Below are positions 8,444 to 16,687 of a stretch of 64,000 bases of DNA, in pieces; the stretch's first letter is position 1; each line of letters opens with the position of its first letter. A program made the position numbers and the translations under genes. The notes under the pieces were generated by a model, which worked only from the letters and a program-made list of their open reading frames with translations, was not told the origin of the DNA and ran no database searches. Origin of the DNA: Parabacteroides faecis (lineage in GTDB: Bacteria; Bacteroidota; Bacteroidia; Bacteroidales; Tannerellaceae). The stretch lies in the NCBI RefSeq assembly GCF_014647375.1, contig NZ_BMPB01000014.1:1-64000 (forward strand), written 5' to 3'.

Positions 8444-9955
8444 ATGAAAAAGATATTATTGGCATCTGCACTGCTTTTGGGTGTAAGCTTCACTTCTTGC
8501 AACAGCTATTTGGATATCAACACAGATCCCAATTCGCCAGCCGAGGAGAACATTGAGACTTCCATGTTAATGCCTGCCATCGAAATGAACACGGCTTCAA
8601 GCTATGGTAATTTTTTGCGCATCGCCGGAGGTTTCCATGCCCAGCAGTACGCGCACTTATTCGGAACAAGCAACTATTTGGACTATTCAAAGTTCAATAT
8701 GTCGGCTACCCGCAGTAGCGGAACCTATACGCAATTCAATCAAAAAGCATTACAGAACCTGAAGACATTACTAACCAAGTCCGCAGAGCAGGAAGACTGG
8801 GGAACCTATCTGGCAGGAACGGTTTTGCGCGCGTTTGTTTACGAGGCTTTGGTTGATTGTTATGGCGAAGTGCCTTATACAGAAGCTCTGGATTTAGAAA
8901 ACTTTCCGACTCCTAAATATGATGAAGGACAGGTGGTTTATGAAGGAGTGATTGCAGAAATCAATGAGGCGCTGGAAAAGGTTTCGGCATCGAATATTGT
9001 ATGCACCAACTTCCTTTTCCCGTCTTCAACGGCCGACAAATGGATCAAGTTCGCCAATGCATTGAAGTTGAGGATGCTGATGCGTATATCCGGTGTGAAA
9101 GACGTACAATCAGAAGTGGCTGCTTTATTGGCAGAAAACAACTTCCCAACCACCGACGTTTCTTATAAAGGATGTTGGAAGAACGAACCAGGGCAGATGA
9201 ACCCGTTCTATTCGGAAGAATTTGCTACGACCTGGGGATCTACGCAAACCAATATCGCTGCCAACCTGGCGATCATCGGTACGATGCAAGTAAAGAACAG
9301 CGAAGGCGCTATCGAATATGAAGATCCTCGTTTGGCTGCTTTCTTTCAAAAAAACAAAAGCAATGAATATATCGGCGGTATTTCAGGAACCAACTATCCG
9401 AAGTCTACCAGTAAATTGCAGGATTGGTGCCGTCCGGTGGCCACATTCGATATGCCGGTTTACCTGATCACCGTATCAGAAGTTGAATTCTTCAAGGCTG
9501 AATATTATGCACGTTATGGATCTGCAGCCGATGCCGCCACTCATTATGCGGCCGCCATCGAGGCTTCTTTTGCTTCTGCTAACGTAAGTGGAGCTGCCGA
9601 CTATGTAGCCCGTTATCCGTTCGATGCTTCCAATTATAAAAAGAGTATCGGTATCGCAAAATGGGTCGCTCTTTCCGGTGTCAACCCGTTCGAAGCCTGG
9701 TGTGAGATGCGTCGTTTGGATTACCCCACATTCGGTACAGCCAAAGGTAGCGACTTTTATACCGAAGGCGATCAGGAATCATACAATACATCCAAATATG
9801 TTCCCGGTACGTTGTACACGCCGATTCAGGTATTTGGCGAAGTGGGTGCAAATAAATTGCTGGAACGTTATCCGTATGCAGAAAGTTCTTCTTCCCGTAA
9901 TGAGAACACACCGGCATTCCCGGGATATACGTCACCGGTGTTCTGGGGTAAATAA
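8444..9955 (+). CDS. SusD-like lipoprotein (SusD-like_2 type)
   Basis: A 503-residue surface lipoprotein that forms the lid and substrate-binding partner of the preceding SusC. The signal ends in a Bacteroidota lipobox (SFTSC, Cys19), followed by the NSYLDINTDPNSP start typical of the SusD-like_2 group, which differs from classical SusD/RagB starts. The helical TPR-like core continues to the C-terminus, without the classical LWPIP-type ending seen in the other SusD proteins here. It begins 19 bases after SusC and 21 bases before the next lipoprotein, so the genes are cotranscribed. The bound ligand cannot be read from the sequence; the accessory lipoproteins favour a peptide system. Confidence 0.9.
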   Translation: MKKILLASALLLGVSFTSCNSYLDINTDPNSPAEENIETSMLMPAIEMNTASSYGNFLRIAGGFHAQQYAHLFGTSNYLDYSKFNMSATRSSGTYTQFNQKALQNLKTLLTKSAEQEDWGTYLAGTVLRAFVYEALVDCYGEVPYTEALDLENFPTPKYDEGQVVYEGVIAEINEALEKVSASNIVCTNFLFPSSTADKWIKFANALKLRMLMRISGVKDVQSEVAALLAENNFPTTDVSYKGCWKNEPGQMNPFYSEEFATTWGSTQTNIAANLAIIGTMQVKNSEGAIEYEDPRLAAFFQKNKSNEYIGGISGTNYPKSTSKLQDWCRPVATFDMPVYLITVSEVEFFKAEYYARYGSAADAATHYAAAIEASFASANVSGAADYVARYPFDASNYKKSIGIAKWVALSGVNPFEAWCEMRRLDYPTFGTAKGSDFYTEGDQESYNTSKYVPGTLYTPIQVFGEVGANKLLERYPYAESSSSRNENTPAFPGYTSPVFWGK

Positions 9956-9976
9956 TTTAATTTAAAAGAGAGAATT

Positions 9977-10681
9977 ATGAAAAAAGTAATTTATAGTTTA
10001 TTGCTTTTTTGCGGTCTTTTCGGTTTATGGGGCTGCGAGAAAACGACAGAAGGTCTGACTAAAGTGACCTATTATGTGAACTTCGAACTGAATGGTGATG
10101 ATCCCATGCTGGTACCGGTGGGCAGTACATTCTCTGATCCCGGTGTTGTTGCCATGGAGGGAGAAGAAGACGTGACCGCTTCGGTAACTGTCAATAGTGA
10201 TGTGAAAGCTGATCAAATCGGTCTATATTCCGTATCTTATTCAGCGACGAATGCGGATGGATTCTCCAGTTCGGTTAAACGCACGGTGGTTGTTTATGAT
10301 CCGGAGGTCACAACAGATGCTTCCGGTGATTATACGGTAGACTCAAGCGTCAGTTATCGAAATATGAATGGTCAACAAGCTCCATTCAAAGGAGATTTCA
10401 GTGTATCTGTTACTTTGGTAGCACCAGGCATATTTGCCGTATCCGATTTTCTGGGAGGTTGGTATGACCAAGGAGCCGCTTACGGTGCAGCTTATGCCAT
10501 GAAAGGCTATTTCAAACTGAATGCAGACAATACGATCGAACCGCTCAGTAGTTTGCTTGCTGGTTGGGGCGACTCCATGGACAGCATGAAAGAGGGGAAA
10601 TATGACCCGGAAACAGGACAGATTTCCTGGTATATCGACTATGCAGGGACGATGACATTCTATGTAATAATGAACAAATAA
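9977..10681 (+). CDS. surface lipoprotein with DUF5012/BT_2262-like domains
   Basis: A 234-residue lipoprotein (lipobox GLWGC, Cys20). Residues about 35-110 look like an immunoglobulin-type cell-adhesion domain of the DUF5011/5012 kind (VPVGSTFSDPGVVA followed by YSVSYSATNADGFSSS). The C-terminal half, about 125-234, is a separate beta-rich domain. From memory this resembles BT2262 of B. thetaiotaomicron, an accessory lipoprotein of a SusCD complex that copurified with peptides; I could not check this. It is cotranscribed with its neighbours and presumably sits on the cell surface with the SusCD pair. Confidence 0.75.
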   Translation: MKKVIYSLLLFCGLFGLWGCEKTTEGLTKVTYYVNFELNGDDPMLVPVGSTFSDPGVVAMEGEEDVTASVTVNSDVKADQIGLYSVSYSATNADGFSSSVKRTVVVYDPEVTTDASGDYTVDSSVSYRNMNGQQAPFKGDFSVSVTLVAPGIFAVSDFLGGWYDQGAAYGAAYAMKGYFKLNADNTIEPLSSLLAGWGDSMDSMKEGKYDPETGQISWYIDYAGTMTFYVIMNK

Positions 10682-10694
10682 ACGGATAGAAATT

Positions 10695-11195
10695 ATGAAT
10701 AAACATATTATTTGGCTATTTACCCTGCTGGTATTCGTATTGGCAGGTTGCGAAAAAGACGAAATAGGCAACACAGCAACCGAAGCACTTGCCGGTGAAT
10801 GGAAAGTGACGGTAGATGCGGTAGATGAAGGAGGTAATGTCATTGCCGAAGATTTCAACGGAATTGGGCATATCCTGATGAATACCTATAACACGGCAGC
10901 AAATACACCCACCGAAATGTATGTAGACGATATAGGCCACTTTTGGGAATATAAAGTACGGGTTAAATCGGATGTCAATGCGTTGACATTTGCGACTAAT
11001 GGTGCTGCTCCCAATGAAGCCTACGAATGTGATGTGACGATTGACGGCGGTAAGATCTTATTAGGAGCTGCTACGACACCTCACGGAACACCGGCGGACA
11101 GTATTGTCTATTATATCTCATTCAGCGACGATGAACCCGGTATGAGGTATAAAGTTTCCGGATATCGCTATTCAGGACTTGCCGTTGACGATTAA
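10695..11195 (+). CDS. lipid-binding-like accessory lipoprotein (BT_2261-like)
   Basis: A 166-residue lipoprotein (lipobox FVLAGC, Cys19) with a single beta-barrel-like domain beginning LAGEWKVTVDAVDEGG. This start is typical of the family Pfam names lipid-binding putative hydrolase; no catalytic residues are apparent. It is the last gene of the SusC operon, 13 bases after the previous gene, and is followed by a terminator. Together the four genes match the order I recall for BT2264-BT2261. Its biochemical role is not known to me. Confidence 0.7.
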   Translation: MNKHIIWLFTLLVFVLAGCEKDEIGNTATEALAGEWKVTVDAVDEGGNVIAEDFNGIGHILMNTYNTAANTPTEMYVDDIGHFWEYKVRVKSDVNALTFATNGAAPNEAYECDVTIDGGKILLGAATTPHGTPADSIVYYISFSDDEPGMRYKVSGYRYSGLAVDD

Positions 11196-11254
11196 TATAT
11201 AAGAACTATTTATAAAACATAACACGTTAACCAAAAATCTTGCTAGACACACTC

Positions 11255-11286
11255 GACCGGAGTTAGTAGTGATACCAGCTCCGGTC
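11255..11286 (+). terminator. terminator of the SusC-SusD-lipoprotein operon
   Basis: GACCGGAG and CTCCGGTC form a perfect 8-bp GC-rich stem, extendable by two pairs, followed by TTTATTATA. It lies 60 bases after the last operon gene and before the convergent permease gene. Confidence 0.8.
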
Positions 11287-11355
11287 TTTATTATACATAA
11301 TATCAAATTAGTCTAATGTAATTATTTATACTTCGATACCAATTCAAAGGTGATT

Positions 11356-13713
11356 TTATTCAGACTTGATCACTTCCGACGGGTTCAACCGTGAAATCAA
11401 CCAAATACGATATGCGACAGTTATAAATACAATTGCTGCAGTAAGAAATAGAATGCCCAGCCACATAAAAGGATAATTCAACCACTGTGGAGAGATGATC
11501 ATCTCCGATTTTATCAGAGAATGCAAAAACAAATAGACGATCGCCAGCGAGGGAATAGCCGCAACCAGCAGTAAGCGAATATACAATTTTCCGAATAAAA
11601 GAGCGATCACCCGCGGACCGGCACCATTGATCTTCCGTATGGCTACTTCTTTTTGACGGCTACGCGTATCGAGTGTAATAGCTGAGTAGATTCCCAAAAC
11701 AGTTATGATCAAGCTAATCACAGACAACAATGTAAACAGATCACTCATCAACTCCGCTCCCCCATTATACCGGAAACGCTCTTCCTGTTTAGTAGTCAGC
11801 TCGAAAGGAATAGACTCCGGCAACCAATTACGAACGATATGGAGTACTTCTTTTCGAATATTTTGTTCCTGACCGGGCGTACATTTTATATAAACGACCC
11901 TGTAATCCGTTTTTTCCGGTATTGACAGGAGTGTAAAACGATGATATTGATGTGCCTTTGCTATTTGTTCCCTGTTGTACAACGGTTCAAAAGGTAATTG
12001 TTCATACACGCCGGTGATCTGAAACACCCGGTCGCCCAACAATACAGACGAAGGATTCTCCTCCCCTTCTTTCTCCAATTCCCAGATAAGCGAACGCGAT
12101 ACAACTATTTCAGTAGGAGCCTGCGGCATTCTTCCTTCTATCCTCAGGTTCATAAATTCCGGATAGTTGTCACTGACAAAATACTGTATTCCGTGTATAT
12201 TCTCCTCTTTCTTTGTTTTGTAATCGGGATACCGGCCAATATTATCCAACAAAATATCCTCTACACCGGCAAGTGTACGGATACGGGAAACAATTTCCTC
12301 TCCATGTCCCTGCAATTGAGGTTCCCAAAGCTCCATTTTCCAAATACGGGAACATTCCTCTTCGGTCAGCGTATTATTTCTCTTTTCATTTACAAGCCGA
12401 TATACATGTCCTAATCCAATTGCACCAGCCATAAAGAGAAAACAGATGAACAGTTGCACCCCTAACATAAAATTACGTACACCGTGCTTTTGGGATTTCC
12501 CTCCTTTCACCCCTTCAGACAGGGAAAGACGTTTGATACGGAAAATAGCCCAGGCCGCTATCAGCAAACAGATAACAAATAAGATACACAAGTATTCTAA
12601 TTCTTGCCGGATAAGAACAGAAAGATCAATAATCTCACTTTCGTTTAAAACCGCTTTATTAGCAATATATTGGTAATAAACAGGAATAAGCCATTCAACC
12701 ATGACAAAACTAACAAATGCCGACGCAATAAAAAGAATGGCAATCTCACTGAAAAGAAGATAAAACAATCCTACCGAATCAGAACCCAGACATTTTCGTA
12801 AACTCAGCTCCCGCGTTCGGTTGTAAAACGACTGGATACAGAATTTAAGAAAATTAATCATGGCTGCTATCAATACCAAAGCTCCAATCAATGGAATGAA
12901 AAGAATTGCCCCTAAATTATCTGGTTTATATAATTCTTCCTTAAAGGTCATAACACTCAAATAGTTCTCATTTTCATTACCAAATGCTGCTATTTGCTTT
13001 TTTAATCGTTGATTCACAACGGCACTCGGTACATCTTTATTAAGCAATGCAACCACATTCAAGTATTTCCGTTCCGGGTTAATCATAGCTGTTTCAGGAA
13101 AATAAAGATCGCTCTTTTCCCGTGCACCATCCGGCAGGTCACAAATTACGGCACTTATGGTGGAATACTGTATAGCAGAAGTATCGGTATCTGCCCGACT
13201 GAAATAAAGCGTTTTGCCAATAGGATCTTCCTTTCCGAACATCTTCCGGGCAGATGATTCACTAACCCAGACTTCCCCCGGTTTCAAAACAGGAGTTAAC
13301 CCTTCAAGGGTTTGCATACCGAAAATAAAAGGAAAATCTTTCGTGATATTCTGAAAACTACACTGGAAAGGCTCTTCTTGCTGAGCAGCTTTACAAATAG
13401 TAATATTAGCCCTTCCGTAACCGTATGAATAGGCTATTTTCTCCATTCCGGCTACCGGATTGCTCATCAATAGCTGTAATTCTTTCCCGGGAATATAGGG
13501 GTCGTCGTAGTTATTTTTTGCCGATTTCACATACATGTTCGCTATCCTGTCGCTATTGCTCCAACCGATAAACTGGTTATTGCTTCTCCTTATATAATAA
13601 GAAGTCATACTGAAACATAGTAGTCCGATCGCAATGCCAATGATGGAAAGCAAATATTGAACTTTGTTTTTAAGTATTTGCCGGATAGCAATCTTTAAAT
13701 AGTGCTTTATCAT
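11356..13713 (-). CDS. FtsX/MacB-type ABC transporter permease
   Basis: A 785-residue membrane protein with the duplicated MacB-periplasmic plus FtsX layout. A first transmembrane helix lies at about 18-40, a large extracytoplasmic domain follows, then three helices (about 270-385); the same pattern is repeated in the second half, with the last helices at about 665-770. The ending ISRLNPSEVIKSE is typical of Bacteroidota permeases in this family. Such proteins work with an ATPase to move substrates or drive periplasmic work, often linked to antimicrobial peptide or envelope stress responses. The ATG at 13713 gives the usual MIKHYLKIAIRQ start. No ATPase gene is adjacent. The neighbouring LytTR regulator, transcribed in the same direction upstream, may control it. 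Confidence 0.88.
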   Translation of the reverse strand: MIKHYLKIAIRQILKNKVQYLLSIIGIAIGLLCFSMTSYYIRRSNNQFIGWSNSDRIANMYVKSAKNNYDDPYIPGKELQLLMSNPVAGMEKIAYSYGYGRANITICKAAQQEEPFQCSFQNITKDFPFIFGMQTLEGLTPVLKPGEVWVSESSARKMFGKEDPIGKTLYFSRADTDTSAIQYSTISAVICDLPDGAREKSDLYFPETAMINPERKYLNVVALLNKDVPSAVVNQRLKKQIAAFGNENENYLSVMTFKEELYKPDNLGAILFIPLIGALVLIAAMINFLKFCIQSFYNRTRELSLRKCLGSDSVGLFYLLFSEIAILFIASAFVSFVMVEWLIPVYYQYIANKAVLNESEIIDLSVLIRQELEYLCILFVICLLIAAWAIFRIKRLSLSEGVKGGKSQKHGVRNFMLGVQLFICFLFMAGAIGLGHVYRLVNEKRNNTLTEEECSRIWKMELWEPQLQGHGEEIVSRIRTLAGVEDILLDNIGRYPDYKTKKEENIHGIQYFVSDNYPEFMNLRIEGRMPQAPTEIVVSRSLIWELEKEGEENPSSVLLGDRVFQITGVYEQLPFEPLYNREQIAKAHQYHRFTLLSIPEKTDYRVVYIKCTPGQEQNIRKEVLHIVRNWLPESIPFELTTKQEERFRYNGGAELMSDLFTLLSVISLIITVLGIYSAITLDTRSRQKEVAIRKINGAGPRVIALLFGKLYIRLLLVAAIPSLAIVYLFLHSLIKSEMIISPQWLNYPFMWLGILFLTAAIVFITVAYRIWLISRLNPSEVIKSE

Positions 13714-13854
13714 AATACAATATCTTTTGTTTTCATACAACAAAAGTTATGCCACCGACATAACAATCTGAATAACTGAATATTACAGATATCACTCTTC
13801 TATTAAAACTGTGTGGTTCCGCACGAACAACGTTCTTATTCGCACAAAATAGGA

Positions 13855-14703
13855 TCATGAGGAATAGGTCATAAACCAATGCGTAACTTTCTCGCTATAT
13901 GTCTTCGAGATCGGGATATCCGGGACCATTTCCACACCCAATTCAAGATAAACGCCGTCTTTTTCACGACGGATCACTTTTACCTGGTCGAAATTGACCA
14001 TGTAAGAACGATGACAACGCAAGACATTCGTTTCTGCCAGACTCTCTTCGATCGCCTTCAACGAATTGCGAAGCATGAACTTCGTCAACACACCTTTATT
14101 CAGATACCAGATACAGACATAATTATCTGCAGATTCTATATATAAAAGATTCGTCCGCTTCACTGATAAACGCAACTCATGTTTCTCATCATAAAAAGAG
14201 AAGACAGACAATTTGTTCGCAACTTCTGCCCTGTCCTCCTCCAACAACCTCAATTGCCGCTCTTTCTCCTGATAAGAAAAATAAAGATGCAAAGCCGAAT
14301 AAGGTAATAATAGAACCAGACTTGTATTGATCGCCGATTCTTTGAATACACTTAAATATTCACGTTCCGGATTTAACACCAATGTATAGATCGTATAAAA
14401 CAGAGACATAAAAAATATCTCCAGAATAATCCATAACGAATATCCTCCGACCGATATATCATGCTTCCTACCCCAATAATACATAACGATCCGGCTGATC
14501 ACCACTACCAATACGCCAGTAAGGATTATCAGGCTGGAGAACACAAAAAACTTAAATTCCGAAACCGGATACCAATTGGATGAGCTGAACGGCTTATAAA
14601 TATTGATAAACACCAAAGCGAAAAGTGCTGTCAGCAGAACCAGGCGAACGATGTTCGACTTCTCATAAATATAAGCGGGTATTTTATGACCGAGCATTCC
14701 CAT
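13855..14703 (-). CDS. membrane-anchored LytTR transcriptional regulator
   Basis: A 282-residue protein with four predicted transmembrane helices (about 20-38, 48-70, 85-105 and 120-140), a short coiled segment (about 143-165) and a C-terminal LytTR DNA-binding domain (about 180-275, with NLLYIESADNYVCIWY and LRCHRSYMVNFDQV). Instead of a receiver domain the input is the membrane part, so it probably senses a membrane or envelope signal directly. It lies 141 bases upstream of the permease in the same direction and may control it. The 5' part of the gene (14632-14703) lies inside a 395-bp direct repeat, and a shrunken relative of this gene is found at 27692-27874. Confidence 0.88.
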   Translation of the reverse strand: MGMLGHKIPAYIYEKSNIVRLVLLTALFALVFINIYKPFSSSNWYPVSEFKFFVFSSLIILTGVLVVVISRIVMYYWGRKHDISVGGYSLWIILEIFFMSLFYTIYTLVLNPEREYLSVFKESAINTSLVLLLPYSALHLYFSYQEKERQLRLLEEDRAEVANKLSVFSFYDEKHELRLSVKRTNLLYIESADNYVCIWYLNKGVLTKFMLRNSLKAIEESLAETNVLRCHRSYMVNFDQVKVIRREKDGVYLELGVEMVPDIPISKTYSEKVTHWFMTYSS

Positions 14704-14726
14704 ATCTTTTGCCTCTTATTTGGTAA

Positions 14727-14734
14727 CAAATGTA
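14727..14734 (-). promoter_or_regulatory. promoter -7 element of the LytTR gene
   Basis: The minus strand reads TACATTTG, matching TAnnTTTG, 24 bases before the LytTR start codon. An identical copy exists in the right direct repeat (27898-27905), where it now serves only a remnant. Confidence 0.5.
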
Positions 14735-14875
14735 ATAGTAAATCCCGAAACATTCACCCCGCATATAAAAATTTCACCCCACTATTCGGGTTTATGCCCC
14801 TCCCGCAGTTCACCGGAACCATTTATTTGCAAGGATTGTTTTAATAGTGTTTGTTTGCATCAAAAATCGATTGTT

Positions 14876-15026
14876 ATGGATATCTCACTTCGCACACAAC
14901 AGCTGAACAGCCTTTTCTCGTATGATAAAAAGGCACACCTGGAAGAGAGCCGCCTGGAAATAACTCCCTTTCGTTTTACGCAGACAATAGGTGCCAGCGA
15001 AATTAACGAATTCCAGAAAGAGCTCG
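14876..15026 (+). pseudogene. truncated DUF6051 gene (N-terminal 50 codons)
   Basis: The ATG and the next 50 codons are nearly identical to the start of the intact DUF6051 gene at 28047 (one visible amino-acid change, Arg to His). The gene then breaks at 15026 and joins a fragment of a GH29 gene in another frame; the read-through product would stop at 15106. It is a gene stump created by the rearrangement. Its upstream region is intact, so it may still be transcribed. Confidence 0.88.
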
Positions 15027-15368
15027 GAACCGACAAAAGATTCCCCCCGTTATACCGAACCTTTTGCATTTGCTCAAAAAGGAACAATCAAGGCTACCTC
15101 GTATGACCGAACTTTCGACAAGAGCAGTCCGGTTCCCGTAAAAGAGTTGGATATTCCGGCATCCAACTACACTGTCATTTATCCAAAAGACGAAAAAACA
15201 ATAGCGATGTTCGACGGCAACGGATATACGACATTCTATTTACCGAAAGGAAAACAGGAAATCCGTTTCCCGGCTGTAAAAAGAAACAAGATACGGTTTG
15301 TAGCAACTCGCATCATCGATAATCAACCTCTGGCAGGGATCGGCGAGTTTTCTGTAATTACAGAATAA
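15027..15368 (+). pseudogene. remnant of a second GH29 fucosidase (C-terminal tail)
   Basis: The translated sequence (SEPTKDSPRYTEPFAFAQKG to the ending AGIGEFSVITE) corresponds to the last part of the fucosidase at 2526-4580. By my count the compared part is about 83% identical in DNA, with most changes silent, so it diverged while still under selection. Compared with the intact gene it lacks 168 bp, the segment between two copies of AGCAGGAA (4297-4304 and 4465-4472), an in-frame deletion of 56 codons. It has no start, signal or catalytic domain and is out of frame with the DUF6051 stump before it. Confidence 0.88.
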
Positions 15369-15376
15369 ATTGTACA

Positions 15377-15415
15377 GGCACATAATCCTTTGATCCAATT
15401 CAAAGATTATGTGCC
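15377..15415. terminator. hairpin terminator between the GH29 remnant and the GH88 gene
   Basis: An 11-bp perfect stem (GGCACATAATC / GATTATGTGCC) continues, past one bulged base, with CTTTG/CAAAG. It lies 28 bases beyond the stop of the leftward GH88 gene. T-tracts on either side are weak, so I call it a probable bidirectional terminator. Confidence 0.65.
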
Positions 15416-15442
15416 ATACAATACAAAGAGAGTCTTGTGCTG

Positions 15443-16654
15443 TTACGAATTATACTTATTTTCTATATCCCTTTTCCGTTTTAATGCCTCCAAGAAATAA
15501 TAATCAGCATAGTTGAGTGGAACATCTATTTCACCATTATGAGGTATACTTCCCACACAATGCATTAATAGAAAATTCCCATTCTTTCCCAATTCCGCAC
15601 GATATGCCGGAGAAGCCAAGCTCTCCATAATACGGTCAGCATATGCCTTATATATCTGCGGTTCAGAGACTCCCATCGTCGTTATCTCATATAAGGCAGA
15701 AGCGATACAAGCCGCAGCCGAAGCATCCCGATAGTCATTTGGTATGTTAGGAGCATCCATATCCCAGTAAAAAATAAAATCATCAGGAGTATTTTTATGA
15801 GTAAACATAAAATGGATTGATTTTAACGCCTGGTCTATATATTTTCGGTCTCCCGTTTCACGATAACAAAGCGTTAACCCATAGATACCCCAGGCTTGCC
15901 CACGGCTCCATGCCGATTCATGTGCATATCCCTGTGCAGTATGACGGAAACGAACGGAACCATTCTCCATACTGTAATCTACCACATGATAACAGCTGCC
16001 ATCCGGACGATACTGTTCCTTCATGGTACGATCCACATGGGAAACAGCAATCTTATAGAATGTCGAATCGCCGGACAATTTTGTTGCAGCAAATAATAAC
16101 TCCAGGTTCATCATATTATCAATAATGACAGGACATTCCCAACCGCGTTCGGAAATCCATCCCCTGTCAACATTCCAGGACTGAATGATACCCGCCACAG
16201 GCCGGAAACGGGTCGATAAAGACCGGGCTGCCTCAACAATCACATTTTTATACTCCTCATTTCCTGTTAAACGTAATCCATTGCCGAAACTGCAATAGAT
16301 CATAAAACCGACGTCATGATTCCATGTAATGTTTTTGGCATCCTTAACCTCCTCTGTATACTTTCGGGCTATAGGTAACAACGTCTTATCTCCCGTCAAT
16401 TCATACAAATACCATATAGAACCTGGAAAAAAACCGCTTCGCCAGTCGGTCAGATTACAGTAATAAACGGAGCCGTCTGAATTCAATGTAGTCGGATTCA
16501 TAAACTTACCGCTTTCTTCAATAAGTTTTATCTCATTACCTATCTGTTTATGGGCAAACTCAACATTTTCTTCAATAAACTCCTTCTTCACTTCACTACA
16601 TGAAATCAACGCAGCACAGAAAGCTATACCCATTAAATACTTCATTTTTACCAT
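15443..16654 (-). CDS. GH88 unsaturated glucuronyl hydrolase
   Basis: A 403-residue exported lipoprotein (lipobox LISC, Cys19) of family GH88. These enzymes hydrate the 4,5-unsaturated uronic acid left at the non-reducing end by polysaccharide lyases and so release it. The expected acidic pair is visible: Asp114 in NHDVGF and Asp179 in VIIDNMMNLELL, with nearly the spacing of characterised GH88 enzymes. HESAWSRGQAWGIYGL (about 236-251) is a further family signature. It is the last gene of the leftward operon SusC-SusD-lyase-GH88 and complements the upstream lyase. The start could equally be the ATG at 16645, three codons later. Confidence 0.92.
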   Translation of the reverse strand: MVKMKYLMGIAFCAALISCSEVKKEFIEENVEFAHKQIGNEIKLIEESGKFMNPTTLNSDGSVYYCNLTDWRSGFFPGSIWYLYELTGDKTLLPIARKYTEEVKDAKNITWNHDVGFMIYCSFGNGLRLTGNEEYKNVIVEAARSLSTRFRPVAGIIQSWNVDRGWISERGWECPVIIDNMMNLELLFAATKLSGDSTFYKIAVSHVDRTMKEQYRPDGSCYHVVDYSMENGSVRFRHTAQGYAHESAWSRGQAWGIYGLTLCYRETGDRKYIDQALKSIHFMFTHKNTPDDFIFYWDMDAPNIPNDYRDASAAACIASALYEITTMGVSEPQIYKAYADRIMESLASPAYRAELGKNGNFLLMHCVGSIPHNGEIDVPLNYADYYFLEALKRKRDIENKYNS

Positions 16655-16687
16655 ATTTATATATTTATTTTTGATGTAATTACATGT

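Larger units (their letters stand above)
14632..15026 (+). repeat. 395-bp direct repeat, left copy
   Basis: By eye this stretch matches 27803-28197 in the same orientation with four substitutions and no gaps (offset 13171). It covers the first 24 codons of the LytTR gene, the divergent spacer and the first 50 codons of a DUF6051 gene. Identity falls abruptly at both ends: to about 82% on the LytTR side and to unrelated sequence on the other. The gene-free part (14704-14875) contains only the divergent promoters. Confidence 0.92.

Noticed and set aside
14991-15368. 125-residue open frame that could be annotated as a small gene
   Set aside because: It starts inside the DUF6051 stump in the wrong frame and continues as a GH29 tail without start, signal or catalytic domain; treated as a pseudogene.
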